A stretch of 33,779 nt of DNA from an uncultured Chlorobiaceae bacterium (GTDB taxonomy: Bacteria > Bacteroidota > Chlorobiia > Chlorobiales > Chlorobiaceae). The DNA lies in assembly GCA_903822595.1 (NCBI GenBank), contig CAIJPS010000107.1, positions 1-33,779 of the forward strand, written 5' to 3'. The translations under genes were made by a program, and so were the position numbers. Numbering within the stretch: position 1 is the stretch's first letter; each line of letters opens with the position of its first letter. The notes beneath the pieces were generated by a model. It was not told the origin of the DNA, did not search any database, and saw only the letters and a program-made list of their open reading frames with translations. Below are positions 1-8,077 of this stretch, piece by piece.

Positions 1-1
1 C

Positions 2-661
2 CGTGCGCTGGCAATCAGGGAAAAAGCACTTGGCCCCGATCACCCTGATGTGGCACAGAGCCTGAACAATCTTGCATTATTGCTGAAAACGCAGGGCAAC
101 TATGCCGCAGCCGAGCCGCTCGACCGCCGTGCGCTGGCAATCAGGGAAAAAGCACTTGGCCTCGATCACCCTTATGTTGCCATAAGCCTCAACAATCTTG
201 CATCATTGTTGCGAGCGCAGGGCAACTATGCAGCTGCCGAACCGCTCTACCGCCGTGCGCTGGCAATTGACGAAAAAGCACTTGGCCCCGATCACCCTTA
301 TGTTGCCACAAGCCTGAACAATCTTGCAGAATTGCTGCGAGTGCAGGGCAACTATGCAGCAGCCGAGCCACTCTACCGCCGTGCGCTGGCAATCAGGGAA
401 AAAGCACTTGGCCCCGATCACCCTGATGTTGCCACAAGCCTGAACAATCTTGCATTATTGCTGAAAATGCAGGGCAACTATGCGGCTGCCGAACCGCTCT
501 ACCGCCGTGCGCTGGCAATTGACGAAAAAGCACTTGGCCCCGATCACCCTGATGTTGCCACAAGCCTGAACAATCTTGCAGAATTGCTGCGAGTGCAGGG
601 CAACTATGCCGAAGCCGAGCCGCTTTACCGCCGTGCGCTGACCATTGACGAAAAAGCACTG
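2..661 (+). repeat. Tandem 126-bp coding repeats (TPR units)
   Basis: The string CGTGCGCTGGCAAT recurs at 2, 128, 254, 380 and 506, exactly 126 bp apart, with a diverged copy (CGTGCGCTGACCAT) at 632. Each period encodes one 42-residue TPR unit. Differences between units are few; two alternating versions (ATCAGGGAA versus ATTGACGAA) suggest duplication of two-unit blocks or gene conversion. Confidence 0.93.
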
Positions 662-724
662 GGCAAAGATCACTCGCAAACCATACTTTTCAGAAACAAC
701 CTCAACTCCCTTCCCAAGCCGTAA
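2..724 (+). CDS. TPR-repeat protein, 3' part (5' end outside window)
   Basis: The reading frame is open at the left edge, so this is the C-terminal part of a longer protein; the GTG at 50 is only an internal codon. The visible part is about 5.7 tandem 42-residue tetratricopeptide units of the kinesin-light-chain type, with recurring NNLA, QGNYAAAEPLYRRAL and EKALGPDHP blocks. The last unit decays into a short non-repeat tail ending in LPKP. TPR arrays are protein-protein interaction scaffolds; no enzymatic domain is visible in this part, so the full function cannot be told. Repeat units are nearly identical at DNA level (see the repeat entry), which implies recent expansion or gene conversion. 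A GC-rich inverted repeat starts right at the stop codon and may act as a terminator. Confidence 0.88.
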   Translation, partial: RALAIREKALGPDHPDVAQSLNNLALLLKTQGNYAAAEPLDRRALAIREKALGLDHPYVAISLNNLASLLRAQGNYAAAEPLYRRALAIDEKALGPDHPYVATSLNNLAELLRVQGNYAAAEPLYRRALAIREKALGPDHPDVATSLNNLALLLKMQGNYAAAEPLYRRALAIDEKALGPDHPDVATSLNNLAELLRVQGNYAEAEPLYRRALTIDEKALGKDHSQTILFRNNLNSLPKP

Positions 725-744
725 GGGCGGGGTCATCCCGCCCC
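725..744. repeat. GC-rich 20-bp dispersed inverted repeat, copy 1
   Basis: The sequence GGGCGGGGTCATCCCGCCCC folds into a 7-bp GGGCGGG/CCCGCCC stem with a GTCAT loop. It lies directly after the TPR stop codon, between two convergent genes. An identical 20-mer occurs at 32186-32205, and a diverged relative at about 17778-17804. It could be a REP-like element or act as a terminator hairpin; there is no strong T tract. Confidence 0.65.
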
Positions 745-751
745 TTCTGCC

Positions 752-1171
752 TCACGCCGCAGGCGCGGCAGTTGCAGCAGGCACCACCGCCGCCTTGATC
801 TTGTTCAGCTCCTTGTCCACCTTTTCGATAAGGTCATCATCCGACAAGGCAACGCGGGCAAACTGCTTGTTCAGCTCTCGCTGAAGCGTGACCGAGTTGA
901 TGAGCGTGGCAATATCGCGGGCAGCTTTGATGAAGTTGAGGTCGGCCTGTTTGTCGCGCAGCTCAAAGCGGCTGGGATAGATAACCTCATAATCGGTTTT
1001 GGTGGAGTCTATGCCTTTCCATGCGCAGAAAAGAGCAAAGATGTGGTATTCAGTAAGCTGAAGCTGTGCCGCCTTGTTGGCAAGCAGCGTGTTGATTTGG
1101 AATTCTGTCTCCATGGTGATGGCAGAAATGATCTGTTTGCGGTAGGTGCGTACCGGTGTGAGGTGTTCCAT
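752..1171 (-). CDS. Hypothetical protein, 139 aa
   Basis: I do not recognise this protein. The 139-residue sequence is mostly polar and predicted helical in the second half, with a low-complexity alanine-rich C-terminus (AAVVPAATAAPAA). No signal peptide, membrane segment or metal motif is visible. The frame has an in-frame TGA eight codons before the ATG at 1171, so it cannot extend far; an internal Met at codon 20 (1114) is a possible alternative start. Neither start has a clear Shine-Dalgarno sequence. The layout of the middle part vaguely recalls the C-terminal part of some phage structural proteins, but that is only an impression. It converges with the TPR gene. Confidence 0.55.
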   Translation of the reverse strand: MEHLTPVRTYRKQIISAITMETEFQINTLLANKAAQLQLTEYHIFALFCAWKGIDSTKTDYEVIYPSRFELRDKQADLNFIKAARDIATLINSVTLQRELNKQFARVALSDDDLIEKVDKELNKIKAAVVPAATAAPAA

Positions 1172-1293
1172 TTTACGGAGGCTTTTTCTCTCTCTTCATT
1201 TTTACTATATTCACTGCGTTCATAAAGAGCGTGTCGATCTGGTACTCGCGATGTCACTCGTTAATTTTTTTTATCAGTTAAGTGTAAAAGAAG

Positions 1294-1767
1294 ATGGCTC
1301 GTTATACCCCGGAACAGCTTGTTAAAAGAAATGCCTCCATCTGGACCGATATTCAGATTATTCTTGCTCCGATCCAGTTTCTCTTCTTTGTTGCTGGTGT
1401 TACCATCACTGCTCTTTATGCAAACGGTTTGTTTGTGACCAGTTTTTACTGGGTCAGCGTGGTTATTCTCTTCAAAACGCTCTTTTTTGCCCTTCTTTTC
1501 ATAACAGGCATGTTTTTTGAGAAGGAGGTTTTCAATCAATGGGTCTACTCAAAAGAGTTTTTGTGGGAAGATGTCGGAAGCACGGTTGCGGCTGTGTTTC
1601 ACCTCCTCTATTTTTTCATGGCTTATCTTGGTTATCCTGAACATGTGCTGATCTGGGAAGCCTTTCTCGCCTATTTCACTTATGTGCTCAATGCACTGCA
1701 GTATCTTATCAGGATCATTCTTGAGAAACTCAATGAACGGAAACTTCGGATTGATGGTCACATTTGA
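1294..1767 (+). CDS. bchV: 3-vinyl bacteriochlorophyllide hydratase, BchF/BchV family
   Basis: This 157-aa integral membrane protein matches the BchF/BchV family, which hydrates the C3 vinyl group of (bacterio)chlorophyllide to a hydroxyethyl group during bacteriochlorophyll synthesis. Visible family features are the N-terminal block [10 protein letters not shown] followed by I-L-A-P-I-Q-F-L, the F-E-K-E-V-F-N-Q block, the FLWEDV motif, and a C-terminal YVLNALQYL segment. About four hydrophobic stretches are seen (roughly residues 22-44, 50-75, 93-112 and 119-141). Green sulfur bacteria carry two paralogues, BchF and BchV. I call BchV because, from memory, C. tepidum bchV (CT1776) lies a few genes from the RLP gene (CT1772), as here. 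The paralogue assignment is therefore from context, not residues. Length is normal for the family. Confidence 0.85.
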   Translation: MARYTPEQLVKRNASIWTDIQIILAPIQFLFFVAGVTITALYANGLFVTSFYWVSVVILFKTLFFALLFITGMFFEKEVFNQWVYSKEFLWEDVGSTVAAVFHLLYFFMAYLGYPEHVLIWEAFLAYFTYVLNALQYLIRIILEKLNERKLRIDGHI

Positions 1768-1809
1768 CCTCGATCTCTTCTTTATGATGCCAGAACGATC
1801 AATATCATC

Positions 1810-2028
1810 ATGAAATACAGTTTTAGAAAGCTCTGGAATACCATGTTTCTTTTTGTCGGTCCAGCCTGGTATCTCCTTGTATGGATGATCTGGTCTTCCG
1901 GCCAGTTATCATCCATCGGTGACAAGATCATGTTTCTTTGCATGGTGATTCCCGGATTTCTCCTTATTTACAGTTCCGGTTTTTTTATTGAAGGTTGGCA
2001 TGAAAAGAAAAAAAAAGCCAGGCACTGA
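1810..2028 (+). CDS. Small two-helix membrane protein, unknown function
   Basis: The protein is 72 aa with two hydrophobic segments (about residues 11-29 and 39-60) joined by a short polar loop, a basic N-terminus (MKYSFRKLW) and a very basic C-terminus (EKKKKARH), so both ends are probably cytoplasmic. No family is recognised. It follows the bchV-like gene by 42 bp on the same strand and precedes the aldolase-dehydrogenase gene, so it may be co-transcribed with either. No enzymatic residues can be inferred. Confidence 0.7.
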   Translation: MKYSFRKLWNTMFLFVGPAWYLLVWMIWSSGQLSSIGDKIMFLCMVIPGFLLIYSSGFFIEGWHEKKKKARH

Positions 2029-2107
2029 AAAGAAGAGCGCCTTTTTTGGATATCGTTATTTTTCAACAATACACACCGGATTTCGGTGTCAGACAGCATG
2101 ATCTTTT

Positions 2108-4225
2108 ATGCAGAACTTTTGGAATGATGCAGACCTTGAACGCTCCGTCAAAGAGCAGTGCAGCTCAACAGAGATGCCAACTGAACTTGCTGAACTGGTC
2201 TATGCCTCCCGCTTGCTTGGCAGTGAAAGTTCGCTGGTGATGCATGGTGGGGGAAATACCTCAGTTAAATGCGAATTGGTTGATATGGTCGGCAATCGGG
2301 CTGATGTGCTCCTGATCAAGGCAAGCGGTGTTGATCTGAGCCGTGTTTCAGGGTGCGATTATACTCCACTCAGGCTGGGCCCCTTGCGCAAACTTGTAGA
2401 GCTCTTCAGTCGCAATGATCTGGTAAGTGAAGAGGCTCTGCGGCGCTTTTCGTCCAAAGAGTTCAAACACCTCCTGCTTTTGAATATGTTCAGTCTGACT
2501 GACCATATGGCCGAGCACAGGCTGACTCCTTCGATAGAGACTCTTTTGCACGCATTTCTTCCTCACCGGTTTATTTTACATACCCATTCGTTCGCCCTGC
2601 TTACCCTCAGTAATCAGCCTGATGGCGACAAACTCTGCCGTGAAACGCTTGGTGAAAATTTTGGTTCTGTGCCCTATATCAAGCCAGGTCTCGGCCTTGC
2701 CCGCTCGGCAGCTATCGTTTATGAGGAAAACCCGGAGATGAAAGGGCTTGTGCTTCAGAAGCACGGTCTGGTCACCTTCGGTGCTACGGCCAGAGAAGCC
2801 TATAGCCGCATGATTGAAGCGGTCAGCACACTTGAAGAACGGATTGCTGTGGCTGGAAGAAAATCGTTTCCATCCGTAACGTTGCCGAAAGAACTTGCCT
2901 CGGTTGAAGTGACGGCACCGGTAATCAGGGGTGCGTGCGTTGATGAAAAGGCACCCGGTACGCGTGAGTACCATCAGTTTATTCTCGATTTCCGTACTTC
3001 GCCAGCCATTCTCGACTATGTCAACAGTACCGATCTTGCTGCTATGAGCCAGAAGGGCGCGATGACGCCTGACTTTATTATCCGTACCAAAAACAGACCG
3101 CTTGTAGTTCCTGCTCCCGATGCGGCGGATATTCCGGGATTCAAGGCAGCGGTGCATGAGGCTGTGCAGCGCTACCGTGAAGAGTACACCAACTATTTTC
3201 ATGCCCAGCAAGAGGCTTCCGACATGCGGGTAACCATGCTTGACCCGTTGCCAAGAGTGGTGCTTGTTCCCGGCCTTGGACTTTTTGGTCTCGGCAAAAG
3301 CGCAGCATTGGCCGCAGTTAATGCCGATATTGCAACAGGTACTGCCTTGGCCATCCTTGATGCTGAATCGGTTGGCACTTTTGAATCCATAAGCGACCGT
3401 GAGGCTTTTGAAATAGAGTATTGGGACATGGAGCAGGCCAAGATGACGAAGGTGCATCATGATGTTTTTGCCGGTAAAATTGTCATGGTTACGGGAGCCG
3501 CAAGTGGCATTGGCCTGGCGACGGCCAAAGCCTTCCGCCAGAAAGGGGCCGAACTGGTCATTCTCGACCTGACCCGCGATGCACTTGAGCGTGCAGCAGA
3601 GGAGCTTGGCGGAAACGTCCTTGCCCTCACCTGTGACGTTACTTCAAGAGCAGAGATCCGCCTGGCGTTTGACACGGCATGTCGCCGGTTTGGTGGTGTG
3701 GACATTATCGTTTCCAACGTTGGGGCCGCCATTCAGGGCCGTATCGGTGAAGTATCTGACGATCTTCTGCGTAAAAGCTTTGAGCTGAACTTCTTTTCAC
3801 ACCAGTCCATTGCCCAGGATGCTGTCAGGGTGATGAAGCTTCAGGGAACCGGTGGTGTCCTGCTGTTTAATGTTTCAAAACAGGCTGTCAATCCGGGGCC
3901 CGACTTTGGCCCGTACGGCCTGCCAAAAGCTGCGACGCTTTTTCTTGTGCGTCAATATGCTCTTGATCATGGACGTGACGGCATTCGTTCAAACGGTATC
4001 AATGCCGATCGCATTCGCAGTGGTCTGCTTACTGAAGAGATGATCAAGGCTCGCTCAACAGCCCGCGGTCTGAGTGAAAAGGAGTACATGGCCGGAAACC
4101 TCCTGCAGCTTGAAGTGACTGCTGAAGATGTCGCGGAAGCCTTTGTTCATCTTGCGCTTGAGATCAGGACAACCGGTTCAATTACTACGGTGGATGGCGG
4201 CAACATTGCAGCCGCGCTCCGCTGA
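2108..4225 (+). CDS. Bifunctional class II aldolase / short-chain dehydrogenase
   Basis: This 705-aa fusion has an N-terminal class II (RhaD/FucA/AraD-like) aldolase domain and a C-terminal SDR domain. In the aldolase part: a phosphate-binding GGGNTSVK at 47-54, KASG at 71-74, a likely catalytic acid in PSIETLLHAF (E144), the zinc-binding HTH at 158-160 and a third zinc histidine in QKHG (H219). The dehydrogenase part starts near residue 457 with TGAASGIG at 462-469 and has S590, Y603 and K607 as the catalytic triad. Family members cleave phosphorylated ketoses such as rhamnulose-1-phosphate to DHAP plus an aldehyde, which the dehydrogenase can then oxidise or reduce. The substrate here is not determined. 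It lies upstream of the LsrF-like and RLP genes on the same strand, suggesting one pathway. Confidence 0.9.
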   Translation: MQNFWNDADLERSVKEQCSSTEMPTELAELVYASRLLGSESSLVMHGGGNTSVKCELVDMVGNRADVLLIKASGVDLSRVSGCDYTPLRLGPLRKLVELFSRNDLVSEEALRRFSSKEFKHLLLLNMFSLTDHMAEHRLTPSIETLLHAFLPHRFILHTHSFALLTLSNQPDGDKLCRETLGENFGSVPYIKPGLGLARSAAIVYEENPEMKGLVLQKHGLVTFGATAREAYSRMIEAVSTLEERIAVAGRKSFPSVTLPKELASVEVTAPVIRGACVDEKAPGTREYHQFILDFRTSPAILDYVNSTDLAAMSQKGAMTPDFIIRTKNRPLVVPAPDAADIPGFKAAVHEAVQRYREEYTNYFHAQQEASDMRVTMLDPLPRVVLVPGLGLFGLGKSAALAAVNADIATGTALAILDAESVGTFESISDREAFEIEYWDMEQAKMTKVHHDVFAGKIVMVTGAASGIGLATAKAFRQKGAELVILDLTRDALERAAEELGGNVLALTCDVTSRAEIRLAFDTACRRFGGVDIIVSNVGAAIQGRIGEVSDDLLRKSFELNFFSHQSIAQDAVRVMKLQGTGGVLLFNVSKQAVNPGPDFGPYGLPKAATLFLVRQYALDHGRDGIRSNGINADRIRSGLLTEEMIKARSTARGLSEKEYMAGNLLQLEVTAEDVAEAFVHLALEIRTTGSITTVDGGNIAAALR

Positions 4226-4284
4226 GAGAAAACAAAGAGAGTAGAGATCAACAATCATAACCGAAAAGAGGGAGACCCATCACC

Positions 4285-5166
4285 ATGGCGGAATACGATA
4301 AAGACAAACAGGCTAAAGAGTACTACCTTGATACTCCGGTCAACAACTACGGATTTTTTCTGAAAGGGGCTCACTCTCTTGATTGGGGAATGAAAAACCG
4401 CCTGTCGAGGATATTCCGTCCTGATACCGGAAAAACCGTGATGCTTGCTATCGATCACGGCTACTTTCAGGGCCCGACCACCGGTCTTGAACGTCCCGAC
4501 GTCAATATCGTGCCGCTTATGCCTTACGCCGATGCCATCATGCTGACCCGTGGTATTCTGCGCACCACGGTTCCTCCAACTCTTACCAAGGCGGTCGTCA
4601 TGCGCTGCAGCGGAGGTCCAAGTATTCTCAAGGAGCTCTCTGATGAAGAACTTGCCGTTGATATCGAGGATGCAATCCGTATGAACGTTGCCGCAATAAC
4701 GCTTCAGATCTTCATTGGCGGCGAATATGAGACCCGCTCCATCCACAACATGACAAGGCTTGTCGATATGGGCTTGCGTTACGGAATTCCAACCATGGCC
4801 GTGACTGCGGTTGGCAAAGATATGGTGCGCGATGCCAAATACTTCAGGCTTGCCTGCCGGATGGCTGCCGAGCTTGGGGCTCAGATTGTCAAGACCTATT
4901 ATGTGCCTGAAGATTTCAATACCATTGTTGCTTCCTGTCCGGTGCCGATTGTCATGGCTGGCGGCAAGAAACTTCCCGAACTCGATGCGCTCACCATGTC
5001 CCGCAATGCTATCGATGAAGGCGCATCAGGAGTTGATATGGGGCGCAATATTTTCCAGAGCGATGCTCCTCTTGCCATGATGAAGGCCGTCAACAAGGTG
5101 GTGCATGAGCAGATGAGTCCGCAGGATGCCTTTGACTATTTCAACACCATAAAGGCGGAAGGATAA
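4285..5166 (+). CDS. LsrF-like thiolase/aldolase (DeoC/FbaB-type class I)
   Basis: This 293-aa protein closely resembles E. coli LsrF, which transfers the acetyl group of 3-hydroxy-5-phosphonooxypentane-2,4-dione to CoA in autoinducer-2 breakdown. Shared blocks include [69 protein letters not shown] and [15 protein letters not shown]. The Schiff-base lysine is K203 in IVKTYYV. The ATG follows GAGGGAGACCCATCACC, an acceptable ribosome site. No other lsr genes (transporter, LsrK kinase, LsrR) are in the window, so an AI-2 role is not supported by context. Its neighbours, an aldolase-SDR fusion and an RLP, point to another phosphorylated dicarbonyl or ketose as substrate. Family call is strong; reaction is inferred. 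Confidence 0.9.
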   Translation: MAEYDKDKQAKEYYLDTPVNNYGFFLKGAHSLDWGMKNRLSRIFRPDTGKTVMLAIDHGYFQGPTTGLERPDVNIVPLMPYADAIMLTRGILRTTVPPTLTKAVVMRCSGGPSILKELSDEELAVDIEDAIRMNVAAITLQIFIGGEYETRSIHNMTRLVDMGLRYGIPTMAVTAVGKDMVRDAKYFRLACRMAAELGAQIVKTYYVPEDFNTIVASCPVPIVMAGGKKLPELDALTMSRNAIDEGASGVDMGRNIFQSDAPLAMMKAVNKVVHEQMSPQDAFDYFNTIKAEG

Positions 5167-5305
5167 TCGCAAAGAGTGAATACAATTGCGGCAGCAGACT
5201 TGATCGCCTGCGGCGCTCTTCTTGTTAGAGTTTGATTTTCTTAATGGGCGCCCTTTTGCTTTATCCGGTCTGCCGGAAAAGAGTGAGGGAGCATGACGTT
5301 TTTCT

Positions 5306-6604
5306 ATGAACAGTGAGGATATTAAAGGTTTTTTTGCCTCAAAAGAGCAGCTTGACATGGCTGACTATTTGACGCTGGATTATTACCTGGAGTGTTTGGG
5401 AGATATTGAGACCGCCCTTGCCCATTTCTGCAGTGAACAATCTACGGCACAGTGGAAACGCGTTGATCACGATGAAGATTTTCGCCCAAAGTATGCCGCA
5501 AAAGTAATCAGCCTGACGGTAGAGGGTGAGCTTCCGGCGCTCAGCTATCCGGTACGGCATTTTGAAACCGGCCCTATTCACGCCTGCCGTGTCACCATTG
5601 CTCATCCTCATTGCAATTTTGGCCCTAAACTGCCCAATCTGCTCTCTGCTGTTTGTGGTGAGGGAGTCTTCTTTACACCCGGAGTACCGGTCGTCAAACT
5701 GCTTGATATTGGTTTTCCAGCCTCTTACCTGTCAGCATTTGACGGCCCGAAGTTCGGGATTGATGGTATTCGCGATCTCCTGCATGCCTATAACCGCCCG
5801 ATCTTTTTCGGGGTAGTGAAGCCCAATATCGGACTCAGTCCTGCCCATTTTGCGGAAATCGCCTACCAGAGCTGGCTCGGCGGGCTGGATATCGCCAAGG
5901 ATGATGAAATGCTTGCTGATGTCGATTGGTCTACCCTTATTGAGCGATCACACGCTTTGGGAGAGGCCAGAGTGCGGGCGGAAAAGGAGACAGGAGAACC
6001 AAAAATATATCTTGCCAACGTCACAGATGAGGTTGACCGGCTCCTTGAACAGCACGACATTGCCGTCAGCAACGGAGCCAATGCTCTGCTTGTTAATGCT
6101 CTTCCGGTCGGATTAAGTGCCGTCAGAATGCTTGCCCGGCATTCGAAAGTCCCTCTTATCGGCCATTTTCCCTTTATTGCTGCCTTCAGCAGGATGGAGA
6201 AATATGGTGTTCACTCAAGGGTCATGACCAAGCTTCAGCGTCTTGCCGGTCTTGACTCAATCATCATGCCCGGCTTCGGCAGCAGGATGATGACCCCTGA
6301 AGAGGAGGTCAAGGAGAATATTGCAGAGTGCCTGCAGGAGTTTGGTCATATTAAACGCTCACTTCCTGTACCCGGAGGAAGCGACTCCGCACTCACGCTT
6401 GAAACGGTCTACCGGAAAGTGGGCAGTGTTGATTTTGGTTTTGTGCCTGGCCGCGGGATTTTTGGTCATCCTATGGGTCCGAGAGCCGGAGCCGCGAGTA
6501 TCCGCCAGGCATGGGAGGCTATCGAGCAGGGCATACCTCTCGAAACATACGCAGTTGGTCGTCCTGAACTTGAGGTGATGGTTGCGGGGCAAATAAAAAA
6601 GTAA
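5306..6604 (+). CDS. RuBisCO-like protein (form IV RLP)
   Basis: This 432-aa protein aligns from memory almost throughout with the Chlorobaculum tepidum RLP. It keeps part of the RuBisCO active site: K172 in VKPNIG, the metal-binding K198-D-D-E201 with the carbamylatable lysine, and H287 in IGHFPF. It has lost others: KPK is KPN, and the loop 6 lysine is absent from [10 protein letters not shown] (320-329). It therefore should not fix CO2. The C. tepidum RLP mutant is reported to have impaired thiosulfate oxidation, stress phenotypes and altered pigment; RLPs of other groups are enolases or isomerases in methylthio-sugar salvage. Here the gene sits between an LsrF-like enzyme and an SDR. The start was chosen by agreement with the known N-terminus; the 139-bp upstream gap may hold its own promoter. 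Confidence 0.95.
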   Translation: MNSEDIKGFFASKEQLDMADYLTLDYYLECLGDIETALAHFCSEQSTAQWKRVDHDEDFRPKYAAKVISLTVEGELPALSYPVRHFETGPIHACRVTIAHPHCNFGPKLPNLLSAVCGEGVFFTPGVPVVKLLDIGFPASYLSAFDGPKFGIDGIRDLLHAYNRPIFFGVVKPNIGLSPAHFAEIAYQSWLGGLDIAKDDEMLADVDWSTLIERSHALGEARVRAEKETGEPKIYLANVTDEVDRLLEQHDIAVSNGANALLVNALPVGLSAVRMLARHSKVPLIGHFPFIAAFSRMEKYGVHSRVMTKLQRLAGLDSIIMPGFGSRMMTPEEEVKENIAECLQEFGHIKRSLPVPGGSDSALTLETVYRKVGSVDFGFVPGRGIFGHPMGPRAGAASIRQAWEAIEQGIPLETYAVGRPELEVMVAGQIKK

Positions 6605-6631
6605 GCACCAGCAAAGGGGAGTTGTCTGTTC

Positions 6632-7456
6632 ATGGGTAAGCTTGATCATAAGGTTGCCGTCATTACCGGCTCCACCAGAGGCATCGGTAAAGCTATAGCC
6701 CATGAGTTTGTCCGCCAGGGGGCAAAGGTGGTGATAACCTCCGCCTCGGTGGCCAATGTTCAGTCGGCTGTTGCCGAATTTCCTCCAGGTACCGCATACG
6801 GTTTTGTCTGCGATGTTGTCTCGATTGCCGATATGGAGCGACTTGTTGCTGCGGCAGTCAACAAATTTGGCCGGATTGACTGTTTTATCAACAATGCAGG
6901 GATTTCGGAGCCATTCGGGAACATTACAGAAAGCGATCCCGAGGTATGGGGACGGGTCATTGATACCAATCTTAAAGGCACCTACAACGGATGCCGTGCG
7001 GCAATCGGCTATTTTCTCAGGGAGAACATCCGGGGAAAAATTATCAACATGGCAGGTTCCGGCACCGACAGCGGCTCAAATACTCCCTGGATCAGCGCTT
7101 ACGGCTCCACCAAAGCAGCCATAGCCCGTTTTACCTTTGCTGTGGCCCAGGAGTACAAGCATACCGGGATTGCAGTCATGCTCCTCCACCCCGGTCTGGT
7201 ACGAACCGGCATGGTCAGTGCCGATAACCCGACGCCCGAACTTTCCAAACAGTTGGCCACCTTCAACACCATTCTGGATATTTTTGCCCAGCCGCCATCG
7301 GTTGCAGCAGGGCTTGCGGTACAATTGGCTTCAGGCTGGAGCGACTCCAAAACCGGTGTTTATCTCTCCGCACTTTGTGGAAGCAGAAAAAAATGGTTGC
7401 TCCTCAGCTATCCCTTCCGTAAGATACTGAACAGGATTGATCGCCAAACCTATTAA
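6632..7456 (+). CDS. Short-chain dehydrogenase/reductase
   Basis: A 274-aa classical SDR. The cofactor motif is TGSTRGIG at 12-19, the NNAG motif is at 87-90, and the catalytic Tyr and Lys are Y157 and K161 in AYGSTKAA. The expected catalytic serine is in the AGSG stretch near 141-144. A ribosome site AAAGGGGAG lies before the ATG. It starts 27 bp after the RLP stop codon and is probably in the same operon, so it may oxidise or reduce an alcohol or carbonyl intermediate made by the RLP, aldolase and LsrF-like enzymes. SDR sequence alone does not reveal the substrate. The C-terminal tail (KKWLLLSYPFRKILNRIDRQTY) is basic and hydrophobic and might touch the membrane. Confidence 0.88.
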   Translation: MGKLDHKVAVITGSTRGIGKAIAHEFVRQGAKVVITSASVANVQSAVAEFPPGTAYGFVCDVVSIADMERLVAAAVNKFGRIDCFINNAGISEPFGNITESDPEVWGRVIDTNLKGTYNGCRAAIGYFLRENIRGKIINMAGSGTDSGSNTPWISAYGSTKAAIARFTFAVAQEYKHTGIAVMLLHPGLVRTGMVSADNPTPELSKQLATFNTILDIFAQPPSVAAGLAVQLASGWSDSKTGVYLSALCGSRKKWLLLSYPFRKILNRIDRQTY

Positions 7457-7470
7457 CGCAGAGGATCGTC

Positions 7471-7977
7471 ATGCCGAAAGCTGCACCAACAGTCATACTT
7501 CTTGTTCTTGTTCTGGCGACTCTTCAAGGTTGTTACAGCTTTACGGGATCATCGCTGCCTCAGCACCTCAAAACCATTACGATTCCGGTTTTTGAAGACC
7601 GTTCCGGTGCTGGTATTGCACAGTTCAGGGGGGAGATTACCGGTGGGCTTGCTGCAAAAATAGAATCGCAAAGTACACTCCGTCTTACGCCCTCCATAGC
7701 CCGAGCCGATGTGCTGCTGGAAGGCGCTATCACCTCTTTTGCTGATTCTCCGAGCCAGCTCTCCAGCACAACCGAGCGAGCGGTGACGAATCGGGTTACG
7801 CTTGTCGTGCAGGTGACCATGACCGATCGGGTGAAAAAAACGCCGATATTTACCCAATCGTTTGTCGGATTTTCAGATTATCGCACCGGTAACTATCTTG
7901 CCCAGCAGGGAGCGATCCGATATTGCGTCAACCAGATTATCGACGAAATCTTTGACCGGGTTGTTTCCGGCTGGTAA
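7471..7977 (+). CDS. LptE-like outer-membrane lipoprotein
   Basis: A 168-aa predicted lipoprotein. It has a hydrophobic signal sequence and a lipobox LQGC at 18-21, with the acylated cysteine at 21. The following YSFTGSSLPQHLKTITIPVF segment, the later ADVLLEG strand and the NRVTLVVQV strand fit the LptE/LPS-assembly lipoprotein family as seen in Bacteroidota and Chlorobiota. LptE plugs the LptD barrel that inserts lipopolysaccharide in the outer membrane. It starts 14 bp after the SDR stop, so it may be read through from the RLP cluster although its role is unrelated. The family call rests on overall pattern without an alignment. Confidence 0.78.
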   Translation: MPKAAPTVILLVLVLATLQGCYSFTGSSLPQHLKTITIPVFEDRSGAGIAQFRGEITGGLAAKIESQSTLRLTPSIARADVLLEGAITSFADSPSQLSSTTERAVTNRVTLVVQVTMTDRVKKTPIFTQSFVGFSDYRTGNYLAQQGAIRYCVNQIIDEIFDRVVSGW

Positions 7978-8041
7978 GGTCACCTGCACGGTGGACCGGG
8001 ACAGATGTGCCCAAGTGGTTCAGTATTTTATATAACGTAAA

Positions 8042-8058
8042 ACCTGCGGCATGCAGGT
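8042..8058 (+). promoter_or_regulatory. Small hairpin just before HEPN gene ribosome site
   Basis: ACCTGC at 8042-8047 pairs perfectly with GCAGGT at 8053-8058 around a five-base loop. It ends seven bases before the strong AAAGGAGG ribosome-binding site at 8065-8072. There is no T tract, so it is not a typical terminator; it could tune translation or mRNA stability. Confidence 0.3.
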
Positions 8059-8077
8059 ATCATGAAAGGAGGTTGTT

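Noticed and set aside
2-661. Regular repeats taken as a CRISPR array
   Set aside because: The period is 126 bp, the whole unit is conserved, no spacers exist, and the frame is open and codes for TPRs.
2576-3460. 294-aa open frame on the minus strand
   Set aside because: It lies wholly opposite the aldolase-SDR gene, whose motifs are clear; the antisense frame has no family features.
4285-5166. Complete autoinducer-2 (Lsr) uptake system
   Set aside because: Only the LsrF-like gene is present; no LsrK, LsrR or LsrACDB transporter genes are in the window.
5306-6604. Functional CO2-fixing RuBisCO large subunit
   Set aside because: Loop 6 lysine and the KPK motif are not conserved, no small-subunit gene is near, and the sequence follows form IV RLP.
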